From positions 363,597-427,596 of the forward strand of contig JAUTCR010000005.1 in the NCBI GenBank assembly GCA_030673895.1: a stretch of DNA of 64,000 nt, in the 5' to 3' direction. Position 1 is the stretch's first letter. Every line of letters starts with the position of its first letter. The DNA is from Verrucomicrobiota bacterium JB023. GTDB lineage: Bacteria > Verrucomicrobiota > Verrucomicrobiia > Verrucomicrobiales > Akkermansiaceae. The notes beneath the pieces were generated by a model. It saw only the letters and a program-made list of their open reading frames with translations, was not told the DNA's origin and did not search any database. The position numbers and the translations under genes were made by a program. This document shows, one piece after another, positions 43,599-52,445 of the stretch.

Positions 43599-44783
43599 CT
43601 ATTCTGCTTTTCGCAGCTCCTTTGGCCAAGGATCATCGAAGGCCTCTCCGCTCTGCCAACGCTCCACTTCTTCATCCGTGCAGAGAGCGTCCTGTAAGGC
43701 TCGGACGAAGGCCTTCCTCGGCTCTTCGAGGCCGATGATGGTCAACTCAACGGCGCGATCGCCAAAGGAGGAATGCGCAGATGCCAGCTGGGCCCTGAGA
43801 TGCTCGACCTCTTCAGGCAGGAGCTTGCCTTCTTCATTCTTGACGAGTTCCGCACGCCAAAGTCCCGTGAGTTCGAGCGAAATCTGACTACCGGATTGCT
43901 GCCAGAGAAGGACGTGAGCCGGCCGCGAGGCGAGCCACAGAAATCCCTTGGTCCGATAGACTCCCGTGCCCAGCTGACGCTGACAGGCATCAAACAGACG
44001 CTGGGGATGAAAAGGTCGGGAATCGCGCAACACGCTGGCCGCGATTCCTTGTGCGGTAGCTCCTTGGGGATCGCGGCCTCGCTGATAGGCTTGCTTTCGT
44101 AGGGCGCCAATCCGGGGCGCGGGCGTCGAATCAAGCTGTGGCAGGAGGAGACCCGCTTGGGCCGAGAGGCCGATGGCCGCTCGAGGCTGCAACCTTTGCA
44201 AGGTTTTCACCTGCGCATCGGCAACGGGTTTCGGGATCGTGTCGACCTTGGTTAGAATCACCACGCTGGCAAAACTGATCTGTTCGGCAAGAATCTCGGC
44301 AGCTCCCCGGAGTGCCGGGTCTCCGGGAGACGCCACCTCCTGCGTCAAAACGCGCCCGTCGGCGAAGTCGCGATGAAGATTGAGAGCATCAACGGTCACG
44401 ATAAAGTGCCGCAAAAAAAATCGTTCATTTTGGGTTAGCGCTGCAATGAGGGGCCAGGGGCGCGCCGCCCCGGTGCTCTCGCAGAGAATGAGCGGGGGCG
44501 CGGGAGCGAGTTCCGCAATGTCCCCTAGTACGCGACCGGCGGACTGGTGCAGCTGCTCGCCGGCATGCTCCCCATGGAGGGCAGCTACCCGGCCGTGGAG
44601 AAGTCCGGCCTCGGTGGAAGCTCCCTCTTTGGACAGTAATTCCGCATCCAAGCCAAATTCGCTCAAATCGTGGATGATCAAGGCTGCGTCGCGGAGTGCT
44701 TCGTCGCGACGCCAGCGGCGAAGCAAGGTTGTCTTCCCCGAGCCGAGGAATCCGCAAAGCGTGATGATAGGGATGGGTTCCAT
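43599..44783 (-). CDS. COG0523 (CobW/ZNG1-like) GTPase lacking the CxCC motif
   Basis: 394 residues. G1 motif GFLGSGKT (11-18), an ESTGAARPWPLI block matching the family's ExSGxAxP, a KVD base motif (LTKVDTI) and a CobW_C domain (about 270-375, TGVYRTKGFLWLASRP). COG0523 GTPases load metals such as zinc onto target proteins. The metal-binding CxCC that normally follows the switch region is absent; that stretch reads RVAALHGEHAGEQLHQ, with three His instead. Metal use may therefore differ. Confidence 0.85.
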   Translation of the reverse strand: MEPIPIITLCGFLGSGKTTLLRRWRRDEALRDAALIIHDLSEFGLDAELLSKEGASTEAGLLHGRVAALHGEHAGEQLHQSAGRVLGDIAELAPAPPLILCESTGAARPWPLIAALTQNERFFLRHFIVTVDALNLHRDFADGRVLTQEVASPGDPALRGAAEILAEQISFASVVILTKVDTIPKPVADAQVKTLQRLQPRAAIGLSAQAGLLLPQLDSTPAPRIGALRKQAYQRGRDPQGATAQGIAASVLRDSRPFHPQRLFDACQRQLGTGVYRTKGFLWLASRPAHVLLWQQSGSQISLELTGLWRAELVKNEEGKLLPEEVEHLRAQLASAHSSFGDRAVELTIIGLEEPRKAFVRALQDALCTDEEVERWQSGEAFDDPWPKELRKAE

Positions 44784-45049
44784 GGGAGTTGGATTCAGGT
44801 GGGTAGTTGCCGAGCGTTTGAGCTGAACTGACCCTAATCAATCTCCGCCCATTCGCGAGCTTTCTGCCCCGTCGCGCGAGTCAGCACTCAAGATTGCATC
44901 CAAACTTTCAAGAATATCATTCTCTCCCAAAAAAACGGAGCATCACTCAGGCGGTTTTGAATGAACACTCTACCTTATTTCAATAGTGATAACACTTACC
45001 TATTTTTGTATGGAAACTGCAAAAATTTCAGTTTAACTCGGAGAGCTTT

Positions 45050-46123
45050 ATGAGTCCTTTTCAAAGGAAAATTCGCCCTGATTCCACCATCGATCCGTTA
45101 GTGATCTCGTTGGGAGAAGACCCAGAGCAAAATATTCGACTCCTTATTGAGAATGGTTCCAGTTACCTAGAGTCCGAGCGATTGGTCTATAGAAGCCTCG
45201 CTGCCGGAAGCATTGAAAATGGCAAAGAACTCTTCGAAGTCTCCACCGCCAACGGAACGAAAAAGCTTTGGGCGATTGCCCCTTCTCCGACCCTAGCTTC
45301 GGCCAAGGTTATTGCCTTCAAGCAACTATTGGATTCGCAGGAGAAATGGCTGCAGTCCCTTAAGCGCATCGAGTTCCTCAAGATGTTCAAATCCACGATG
45401 TATGATTCCAGCCCGGATGGCATTGTGCTCCTTGATCCTCTTGGCCGGATTTATGATGTCAACCGAACCTTCGTCCGTCTCTGTGGTCGACCGATGAGCG
45501 AGTTACTCACCTCGCGGATTTCCCACCTCATCCCGCGCCAATACCTTCGCGGAGCGATTCTTGCCATGAAAAAGGCAGTCGAGACCGGGGAGTCTTATTA
45601 CGAGGGTGAGTTGCAATCACCGACCAAGTCGATGATTCCAGTGAGCATCACCTCATCCATGATCAAGCTCAGTGGCGCGTCGTTTGCCCTCTGTGTCGTG
45701 CGCGACCTCCGCCGCTTCCAACGTCGGGCTGAGAGAACCATCGATTATGAACTGAGTATGGCGAGTGCCATTGAGAAAGCCAGTGACAGCTTCATTATTG
45801 TTGATGAGTCCCTCGTTATCAGAAAAATCAATCCTGCCTTTTCCCGGCTCATGGGATGCCCCGGCGATCGACTGATAGGAAAAGACTTCGGCGACACCCT
45901 TGATGTGAGTTCGATGAAATCCTTTCGCCTTCACTTAAGACATGTGCTGAGGAACGGCTACGCCAAGTTCCAGGCTTTGCTCCTCCTTGCCAATCGTGAG
46001 ACCGTCGAGGTTAACATCATTATCATGCGTTTCAGCTCGAACGATAACTTTGCCTATCGAATCTTTATCGAAGAGCTGCGACCTCTCCTCGCTCAATTTA
46101 AAAAGAAAAGAAAAGCGACCTAG
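45050..46123 (+). CDS. Protein with two PAS domains and no output domain
   Basis: 357 residues, soluble. PAS 1 (about 122-230, SSPDGIVLLDPLGRIYDVNRTF) and PAS 2 (about 243-350, ASDSFIIVDESLVIRKINPAFSRLMG). No kinase, GGDEF, EAL, HTH or chemotaxis domain follows; the protein ends in a basic tail (FKKKRKAT). It could be a sensor that acts by binding a partner. GGAGAG lies just before the ATG. The gene and its leader are lower in GC than the neighbours. It is convergent with the thioesterase gene with a 1-base gap. Confidence 0.82.
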   Translation: MSPFQRKIRPDSTIDPLVISLGEDPEQNIRLLIENGSSYLESERLVYRSLAAGSIENGKELFEVSTANGTKKLWAIAPSPTLASAKVIAFKQLLDSQEKWLQSLKRIEFLKMFKSTMYDSSPDGIVLLDPLGRIYDVNRTFVRLCGRPMSELLTSRISHLIPRQYLRGAILAMKKAVETGESYYEGELQSPTKSMIPVSITSSMIKLSGASFALCVVRDLRRFQRRAERTIDYELSMASAIEKASDSFIIVDESLVIRKINPAFSRLMGCPGDRLIGKDFGDTLDVSSMKSFRLHLRHVLRNGYAKFQALLLLANRETVEVNIIIMRFSSNDNFAYRIFIEELRPLLAQFKKKRKAT

Positions 46124-46124
46124 C

Positions 46125-46475
46125 TCAATCAAAAGGAAGAGCGGCGCTTTGCCCCTCTTCAAGATAGACCGTCACGATCTTGCCAGTCGCAATGCGGGCC
46201 CCCTCGTGCTCCACCGAGAAGGCCCAAGTGAGGGAGGAACGGCCTTTCTTCGCGATTTCTATTTCAATCTCGACTTCATCCCCGGCCTGCACGGGCTTGA
46301 AGTAATCGCACTCGACCCTGACCCGTGGCCAAGCAACGGTCCCATCGTGGACCGCCAAGCCCATCTGCCGAAGCTGATGGTGCTCGGCATCTTCAGCCCA
46401 TTTGAGAATTGAAGTGAAATGAGCTCTCCCCGAGGCATCAGTCTCGGAGAAAGCAACTGTCCGTCGCTGCCTCAT
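46125..46475 (-). CDS. Hotdog-fold acyl-CoA thioesterase (4HBT, YbgC/FadM-like)
   Basis: 116 residues, slightly short for the family. The 4HBT signature is ETDASGRAHFTSILKWAEDAEH (about 11-32), with the Asp in its usual place, and YFKPVQAGDEVEIEIEI for the central strand. It should hydrolyse acyl-CoA or acyl-ACP thioesters. It starts 14 bases after the fabF stop on the same strand, so it is probably part of the fabF transcript and of fatty-acid metabolism. Confidence 0.88.
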   Translation of the reverse strand: MRQRRTVAFSETDASGRAHFTSILKWAEDAEHHQLRQMGLAVHDGTVAWPRVRVECDYFKPVQAGDEVEIEIEIAKKGRSSLTWAFSVEHEGARIATGKIVTVYLEEGQSAALPFD

Positions 46476-46489
46476 CGGACCGGATTGGC

Positions 46490-47737
46490 TTAGGCAAACT
46501 TCTGCACCAACAGGCTCGCGTTATGTCCGCCGAAGCCAAAGCCGTTGCTCATTGCCGCCTTCACCTCAGTTTCGCGCGCCTCATTGGGCACATAATCAAG
46601 GTCACACTCCGGGTCTTGATCTTCGAGATTGATGGTCGGTGGCACGACGCCTTCCTTGACTGCCATGATGCAGGCAGCAAGCTCGATGGCACCTGTTCCA
46701 CCGAGGATGTGCCCCGTCATCGACTTGGTCGAGCTCACCATGAGTCCATTCTTGGCGTGGTCGCCAAATGCCAACTTGATGGCTTTGGTCTCGGCGATAT
46801 CACCTTGCGGCGTCGAGGTGCCGTGGGCATTGAGGTAGGCCAAGCCTTCGTTGTTCAACTTGGCATGATTCATCGCCATCTGCATCGCGCGGGCTGGTCC
46901 GGTTCCATCAGGAGACGGTGCGCTCATGTGGTAGGCATCAGCACTGAGGCCGTAGCCTGTCAGTTCTGCTAAGATAGTGGCCCCGCGCTTCTTGGCATGC
47001 TCTAGCTCTTCGATGATCACGGCCCCGGCGCCCTCACCCATGACAAAGCCATCACGCCCGACATCGAAGGGACGGGAGGCGCGCTCAGGCTCCTCGTTAC
47101 GAGTACTGAGAGCCTTCATATTACCGAAACCACCAAGTCCCATCGGGGTGAAACTGGCCTCCGCGCCTCCACAAATAAAGGCGTCGGCATCGCCGAACTT
47201 GATGATCCGCCAAGCTTCGCCCACCGAATTATTGGCAGTGGCACAAGCGGTCACGATGGACATATTCGGACCTCCGAAGCCGTACTCCATCGAGATCAAC
47301 CCACTCGCAATGTTGGAAATCATCATCGGAATGGTGAAGGGCGAAATCCGGCCCGGCCCCTTGTTGCGGTAGTTGTCGTGCTGCGTCTCCAGGGTAGCAA
47401 GACCACCAATGCCGCTCCCCATCATCACACCCACGCGGGTCAGGTCGACCTTGTCCGGATCGAGACCGGAGTCTGCCATCGCCATCTTGGAGGCCCCCAT
47501 GGCCAACGCGGTGTAGCGGTCCACACGACGGGCTTCTTTGGGATTCTTGAAATAGGGAACCGGATCGTATCCCCGCACTTCACCGCCAATTTGGCAGGCG
47601 TAATCGCTGGGATCCATGCTTTCGATTCGCTTGATCCCGCTTTGGCCATTCTTCAGAGCGTCCCAACTGGTCGCCCAATCATTGCCCAGCGGAGTCACCG
47701 CTCCGATTCCTGTAATCACCACTCGTCGCTCAGTCAT
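46490..47737 (-). CDS. fabF: Beta-ketoacyl-ACP synthase II
   Basis: 415 residues from the ATG at 47737 (MTERRVVITGIGAVTPLG, the normal start). FabF condenses malonyl-ACP with acyl-ACP in fatty-acid elongation. The Cys-His-His triad is intact: Cys165 (TACATANNS), His305 (NAHGTSTPQGD), His343 (SMTGHILGGTGA). The usual acpP partner is not next to it; instead the Ton-operon zinc-ribbon gene ends 52 bases upstream and a thioesterase follows. Confidence 0.97.
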   Translation of the reverse strand: MTERRVVITGIGAVTPLGNDWATSWDALKNGQSGIKRIESMDPSDYACQIGGEVRGYDPVPYFKNPKEARRVDRYTALAMGASKMAMADSGLDPDKVDLTRVGVMMGSGIGGLATLETQHDNYRNKGPGRISPFTIPMMISNIASGLISMEYGFGGPNMSIVTACATANNSVGEAWRIIKFGDADAFICGGAEASFTPMGLGGFGNMKALSTRNEEPERASRPFDVGRDGFVMGEGAGAVIIEELEHAKKRGATILAELTGYGLSADAYHMSAPSPDGTGPARAMQMAMNHAKLNNEGLAYLNAHGTSTPQGDIAETKAIKLAFGDHAKNGLMVSSTKSMTGHILGGTGAIELAACIMAVKEGVVPPTINLEDQDPECDLDYVPNEARETEVKAAMSNGFGFGGHNASLLVQKFA

Positions 47738-47788
47738 AGCCGTTTCTTGAGCCCCCGAATCTAGGGCAGAGCGTCCTGCGCGCAAGCC

Positions 47789-48034
47789 TCATCCGAGTTT
47801 TCGGGACCGGTCCCGGCGGGTGACCCCGCCACAGCTTGGGCAGATGCCGAATCGATCGCTGCCAGGGCCACACTCCTCAATCGTGAAACACTGCACGCAA
47901 ACTCTCTGCGAGCGCCGCCGCTCTTTGCCTTCGCGCGCGCGACGCCACCAGCCCAACAAGCCGAGCAGGACAGAGAGCCCAAGCAAAATCGGCGCCGCCC
48001 ATCCGATGAGTTCTGGCAAAGTCGTCTCTCTCAC
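47789..48034 (-). CDS. Small membrane zinc-ribbon protein coupled to the Ton operon
   Basis: 81 residues from a GTG at 48034. AGGAGG sits 5 bases before the GTG, and the GTG overlaps the stop of the TonB-like gene (GTGA), which fixes the start; the frame also runs open upstream, but only as a shadow of that gene. One transmembrane segment (LIGWAAPILLGLSVLLGLLGWW, about 9-30) is followed by a basic stop-transfer stretch. Then comes a two-knuckle ribbon: CVQC, 13 residues, CPSC (about 44-63), with an extra Cys between the knuckles. The ribbon should face the cytoplasm. Role unknown. Confidence 0.7.
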   Translation of the reverse strand: MRETTLPELIGWAAPILLGLSVLLGLLGWWRRAREGKERRRSQRVCVQCFTIEECGPGSDRFGICPSCGGVTRRDRSRKLG

Positions 48035-48771
48035 TTCTCCTCCTGGTAGTTGAAGCTCAAGGGCCCCGCGCGCCGGGGACCAGCGCCGAATCGAAGCGAT
48101 TCCAGAATACGGCGCGCTTGGTTGGTCACCTGACTGTCCAGCCCACGCTCCTCCGGCAAGGCCATCTCCACTAGTCCGTCCTCGTCGATCACCGCCCAGA
48201 AGCGTAGTCCGCCCGTCGGCAGCGAGCCTTCCCATTCGACCTTCACGGGAGCCAATCGCTCCCGCAATCTCCCCTTCCCTGTCAGCAAGACCATGCCCCC
48301 CTCCCGCATCGGTGGAATAGCGAATTCAGTCGTCGGTGCCGGCGGCAAGGTCAGGTCAACAGGAGGAAGAGAGACCTCGGCAAGAGGCTCACGGACAGGC
48401 GGAGGGATCAGGGCGGGCCGATGGACCGCGTCCTCGTTGAGGCCAAGACGCTCCAACCAGTCATCCAGACGCAGGGGCTCATCCCAACCGGCATCCAAGG
48501 CCGAGACCGGGCTCCTGGACTCGGCAAAACGCTCCAGCGAAGACCCCCGCAACACCTCGGGAGAGACTAGCCTCACTGGTGGGAGGTGCTCTCCGTCTGC
48601 CGCAAAAGATTCGCGCACCCGAATATTCAGGCCGACCACCGCGAGCAGCGTGCAGGCAAGCGCCAGCCCCACGGCCAGGATGAAGCGGAAGTCACTGCCA
48701 TCCCGAACGCGCCAGGCAAAGCTCCATCCCCGGCCCACATCGTCATCCCGGTGACCGCACCTCGCCCTCAT
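48031..48771 (-). CDS. TonB-like energy-transducer protein
   Basis: 246 residues if the ATG at 48771 is used; it overlaps the ExbD stop (ATGA). A GTG at 48780 is an alternative. One membrane segment (about 30-48, FILAVGLALACTLLAVVGL), a Pro-rich periplasmic linker (about 110-155, PALIPPPVREP), and a C-terminal domain with GGLRFWAVIDEDGLVEMALPEE that resembles TonB_C only weakly. Position directly after exbB and exbD is the main reason for the call. Confidence 0.75.
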   Translation of the reverse strand: MRARCGHRDDDVGRGWSFAWRVRDGSDFRFILAVGLALACTLLAVVGLNIRVRESFAADGEHLPPVRLVSPEVLRGSSLERFAESRSPVSALDAGWDEPLRLDDWLERLGLNEDAVHRPALIPPPVREPLAEVSLPPVDLTLPPAPTTEFAIPPMREGGMVLLTGKGRLRERLAPVKVEWEGSLPTGGLRFWAVIDEDGLVEMALPEERGLDSQVTNQARRILESLRFGAGPRRAGPLSFNYQEEK

Positions 48772-49187
48772 TTCTCCCACTCCGCTTCAGGTTCCGCCAG
48801 CCAGACGCACTCCAGATTCTCGGCCAGCACCAATTCGCTCAAGCGCCTCTGCACGGTAGCAGGCAAGCTGACATCGGCCCGGAGCAGCACCATGCGGAGG
48901 CCTCCTGTATCCCGGCGGTGCCTCAAAAGGCCTGGCAGTGAGCCTTCTCCGACTCGGGAACCATCAAGATAAAACACGGGATCGGTCGTTCCCTTGACCG
49001 TCAACACGGCAGCCTCCGTCTCGGCGGCGACTCGAAAGGAGCTGCCCGCCATGCGGACCGGCACCCCGGCTCGATGAGCCATTCCGCCCATCACAAAACC
49101 GAGGACCATCACCAGCACCACGATATCCAGCGCGGCGAGAACATGGAGCGGACCAGGCTGCTCGTTCAATGTGAGTTCCACCTTCAT
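48768..49187 (-). CDS. exbD: ExbD/TolR-like biopolymer transport protein
   Basis: 139 residues with one N-terminal transmembrane helix (about 17-36, VLAALDIVVLVMVLGFVMGG) that includes an Asp at the position used for proton transfer in ExbD/TolR. The periplasmic domain (PVFYLDGSRVGEGSLPGLLRHRR) follows the family layout. It starts inside the end of the exbB gene (4-base overlap) and ends inside the start of the tonB-like gene, so the operon is tightly coupled. Confidence 0.85.
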   Translation of the reverse strand: MKVELTLNEQPGPLHVLAALDIVVLVMVLGFVMGGMAHRAGVPVRMAGSSFRVAAETEAAVLTVKGTTDPVFYLDGSRVGEGSLPGLLRHRRDTGGLRMVLLRADVSLPATVQRRLSELVLAENLECVWLAEPEAEWEK

Positions 49188-49870
49188 CTTTCCCGGCTTC
49201 GGCGCTCGCGGCGGGAGACGGTCTCGCTCAGCTGCTCCTGCATGAGAACAATCTCGGCTTGGTCGCGGGCGTCCATCACCATGTTCACGACCTCGATTCC
49301 CGTACGCTCCAGATCGGAGAGCAGCCGCTTCGCCTTACCAAGGAGCACCAGATAGAATCCGTAGGCCGCACTCGCGATGGAAAGCCCCAGAACCGTCGTA
49401 ATCAAAGCCTCGAAGATGCCTCGCGCCAAGGTGGACTGGGCTACAGTCGACGAGGTCTCTGCCATTTCGCCAAAGATATCAAGCAGACCGACCGCAGTGC
49501 CCAGAAGCCCGGTCAGGGGGGCGATGAGAGCCACCCCCAGCAGAATCCTCAAATTCTTCTCCATGCGGGGCACTTCCAGCCGGATTGCCTCCTCGGCAAC
49601 CTCGCGGAGGTTGGTGCGCGGGAGAGCATGGCGGATGAGGATGGAGTGAGCCACCCGGGCAGCGGGCCCCCTTTCCCGCGCAGCCTCGTGCCGAGCCTCG
49701 GCATAAGCTTGCTTACGGATATGATTATCAAGACCCAGTAACAAATCGGTCACCCGGGTTTTCACCGTTTGAAAGTAAAGCAGGCGCTCAAGCACGAGCA
49801 CCAGCCCGAGGAAGGCCAGGGCAAATTGTAGCCAAAGTAGCGGTCCTCCCGCTTCCAAAAGTTCCTTCAC
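49184..49870 (-). CDS. exbB: MotA/TolQ/ExbB proton channel protein
   Basis: 228 residues with three membrane segments (about 11-30, 108-130, 148-175). The family's core, VALIAPLTGLLGTAVGLLDIFGEM then GIFEALITTVLGLSIASAAYGFY, is intact. With ExbD it forms the inner-membrane motor that uses the proton gradient to drive TonB. The C-terminal tail is long and basic (SRRERRSRER). First gene of the exbB-exbD-tonB-zinc ribbon operon. Confidence 0.93.
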   Translation of the reverse strand: MKELLEAGGPLLWLQFALAFLGLVLVLERLLYFQTVKTRVTDLLLGLDNHIRKQAYAEARHEAARERGPAARVAHSILIRHALPRTNLREVAEEAIRLEVPRMEKNLRILLGVALIAPLTGLLGTAVGLLDIFGEMAETSSTVAQSTLARGIFEALITTVLGLSIASAAYGFYLVLLGKAKRLLSDLERTGIEVVNMVMDARDQAEIVLMQEQLSETVSRRERRSRER

Positions 49871-49988
49871 CCCGCCAAGCTAAATCCTTTTTGCTAAAGC
49901 CTCCAGCGCGGAAAAAGGCATGACAATCGCGCGGCAGACTTTTCTTGGCCTTGCTGGTTGCCCAAGGCGGACGATAAGTTCCGGCGTC

Positions 49989-50615
49989 ATGATACCGCTC
50001 GACCCCGAGGAGATCTTTGCCGGTGGCATTTGGGAAACGCTCAAACGCTTCCTAGTGGGCTTGGCTTGCCTCTATTGGGGAAGCCTCATCGCGATCGCCA
50101 TTGCAGTCACTTCCTCTATTCTCAAGGCGATCTTCACTTTCAATTTGCTCTCATTCTCCTCGTCCTCCGGTTCGGAGTCGCTCTTTACCCTCATCTATCT
50201 CCCCATCCTCCCCATTTTCACCGTGGCGGCGCCCCTCGCCGCGGTGAACATTCTCGCCGCGTTCGCCTACTTCATCACCCAGGAGGAGCCGAAAGCCCAC
50301 CGCTTCCAGATCCACGCCTCCATTCACCTTCTCGCCACCTTGATTTCCTTCGAGCTGAGTCCTTGGAGTGGCCTTGATGGCCTCCTGCTTTGGGCCCTCT
50401 CACCTGTCGGCTTCTACGCCATTCCCTTCCTCACCCGATGCTGGCTCAGCAAGCAACAGCAGAGGCATGAGGAGCATCTGATGGAAGTCGCTATCGAGAC
50501 GATGCAACGCAGGGCGGCACTGCGTGAGAAAGAATTCATCCCCGCGCCCCCCAAAGGGACCCCAGCACCCAAGTTGCTGCGTAATCAAAAAGAGGGACTT
50601 TCCGGTCCCTCTTGA
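49989..50615 (+). CDS. Hypothetical membrane protein
   Basis: 208 residues from the ATG at 49989 (MIPLDPEEIFAGG). About four transmembrane segments (near 22-45, 65-95, 110-130, 135-150) and a cytoplasmic helical tail of about 60 residues (KQQQRHEEHLMEVAIETMQRR split as a likely coiled coil). No family recognised. It is divergent from exbB and convergent with glnS. Its last 27 codon-bases contain the inverted repeat that also works as the glnS terminator. Confidence 0.72.
   Translation: MIPLDPEEIFAGGIWETLKRFLVGLACLYWGSLIAIAIAVTSSILKAIFTFNLLSFSSSSGSESLFTLIYLPILPIFTVAAPLAAVNILAAFAYFITQEEPKAHRFQIHASIHLLATLISFELSPWSGLDGLLLWALSPVGFYAIPFLTRCWLSKQQQRHEEHLMEVAIETMQRRAALREKEFIPAPPKGTPAPKLLRNQKEGLSGPS
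50587..50613 (-). terminator. glnS terminator embedded in the convergent gene
   Basis: On the minus strand AAGAGGGAC / GTCCCTCTT forms a 9-base stem around CGGAAA-type loop sequence, followed by TTTTTG. It lies 45 bases after the glnS stop but inside the last codons of the plus-strand membrane protein gene. Confidence 0.75.
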
Positions 50616-50658
50616 AATGGCTGTTGATTGTCGAGCCGTTGATTGCCCGGCTGCGGCT

Positions 50659-52320
50659 TCATTTCCAAGAGTCCCGCAACGCCACGGTGCGATTGAAGAC
50701 CAGCCTCCCTCCTTTGACGTATTCCTTGGAGTCCGCGCAGAAGTAACCTTGCCGCTCGAATTGGCAGCCTTCACCCGGCTCCATCTCCGCGAGGGACGGC
50801 TCGACCTTGACGCCGGTCAGCACTTGGAGCGAATCCGGATTGAGCACGCTCTGATAACCACCCTCCGCCGCATCAGGATTCTCCACCTTGAAGAGTCGGT
50901 CGTAGAGCCGCACCTCGGCCTCTTGAGCGTGGGGCACGCTGACCCAGTGGATCGCGGTCTTGCACTTGATTCCCTCCGGAGCGGGCTGGCCGACCGTGCC
51001 CTCCAGATACTCGCAATGAATCTCGGTCACCTCTCCATTCTCATCCACCTCATGGCCGACGTGCTTGATGATGTAGCCACCCCGCAATCTCACCGCTCCC
51101 TCCGGCTTGAGGCGAAAGTATTTCCGCGGCGCATCGATCATGAAGTCATCGCGCTCGATCCAAAGCTCGCGTGTCAAGGGGACCTCCCTCTCGCCCGCCG
51201 TCTCGTCCTCGGGATTATTGACGACCTTCATCATCTCACTCCGGGATTCGTCGTAGTTCACCAGCACGACCTTGACCGGATCCATGACCGCCATCCGGCG
51301 GGGAGCCGACGCATTGAGAAGACGCCGGATCTCAAACTCCAGTAAGGCGATATCGGTCACCCCAACCTGCTTGGTGATGCCGGTCTCTTCGCAGACCCGG
51401 CGGATGGCCTCGGGCGGAATGCCTCTGCGCCGCGCTCCGCTCAGGGTCGGCATCCGGGGATCATCCCATCCCTCCACCACCCCCTGGTTCACCAGCTCGA
51501 GCAGCTTCCGCTTGCTCATCACGGTGTAGGTGAAGTTGAGGCGGGAGAACTCAATCTGCCGCGGCACTGCCGGCACGGGACAATTGGCCACCACCCAGTC
51601 ATAAAGGGGACGGTGATCCTCGAACTCAAGCGTGCAGAGCGAGTGGGTGATGTGCTCCTTGGCATCCTCGAGAGGATGGGCAAAGTCATACATCGGATAG
51701 ATCTTCCACTGATTTCCCGTGTTGTGATGGGCTGCGTGAAGAACCCGGTAAAGAACCGGATCACGCATATTCATATTCGCTGCGGCCATGTCGATCTTGG
51801 CTCGCAGGACGGCTTCTCCTTCGCCGATCTCGCCGTTCTTCATCGCCTCGAAGCGAGACAAATTTTCTTCCACGGAACGGTCCCGGTAGGGTGATTCCTT
51901 CCCCGGCTCAGTGACCGAACCCCGATTGGCGCGAATGTCTTCGATGCTCTGCTCGTCCACATAGGCCTTGCCCTCGCGGATGAGGTGAACGGCGCAATCA
52001 TAGAAAAAGGTGAAATAGTCGCTCGCAAAGTAGAGGTGCTCCCCCCACTCAAAGCCCAGCCACGCCACATCGCGCTTGATGGACTCGACGTATTCGGTCT
52101 CTTCCTTGGCGGGATTTGTGTCGTCAAACCGCAGGTGGCATCGTCCGCCGGACTCCGCATTTTCCTCGGCAATCCCGAAGTTCAGGCAAATCGCCCGTGC
52201 GTGCCCGAGGTGCAGGTAACCGTTTGGCTCGGGAGGGAAGCGAGTGATCGTGGTGGCGTGCTTGCCCGAGGAGAGGTCCTTGGCAATGATGTCGCGGATG
52301 AAGTCCTTCTTGGCGCTCAT
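50659..52320 (-). CDS. glnS: Glutaminyl-tRNA synthetase
   Basis: 553 residues, full length for GlnRS. Class I signatures: EPNGYLHLGHA (HIGH motif at 37-40) and VMSKRK (KMSKS motif near 267). The anticodon-binding beta-barrels occupy the last 210 residues (MDPVKVVLVNY onward). Presence of a true GlnRS implies direct charging of tRNA-Gln rather than the GatCAB route. Terminated by the hairpin at 50587. Confidence 0.97.
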   Translation of the reverse strand: MSAKKDFIRDIIAKDLSSGKHATTITRFPPEPNGYLHLGHARAICLNFGIAEENAESGGRCHLRFDDTNPAKEETEYVESIKRDVAWLGFEWGEHLYFASDYFTFFYDCAVHLIREGKAYVDEQSIEDIRANRGSVTEPGKESPYRDRSVEENLSRFEAMKNGEIGEGEAVLRAKIDMAAANMNMRDPVLYRVLHAAHHNTGNQWKIYPMYDFAHPLEDAKEHITHSLCTLEFEDHRPLYDWVVANCPVPAVPRQIEFSRLNFTYTVMSKRKLLELVNQGVVEGWDDPRMPTLSGARRRGIPPEAIRRVCEETGITKQVGVTDIALLEFEIRRLLNASAPRRMAVMDPVKVVLVNYDESRSEMMKVVNNPEDETAGEREVPLTRELWIERDDFMIDAPRKYFRLKPEGAVRLRGGYIIKHVGHEVDENGEVTEIHCEYLEGTVGQPAPEGIKCKTAIHWVSVPHAQEAEVRLYDRLFKVENPDAAEGGYQSVLNPDSLQVLTGVKVEPSLAEMEPGEGCQFERQGYFCADSKEYVKGGRLVFNRTVALRDSWK

Positions 52321-52445
52321 TCAGATTCAGTAAATTCTTGTCTGGTCATCGCCAAAGCGCCGGACAACTGCAAGAGCATTATGACCGTGCCTCATCGACA
52401 AGCGGTTTGAAGCTCCTCGACGGACGAGAAGGTTCCCCCACTCTC

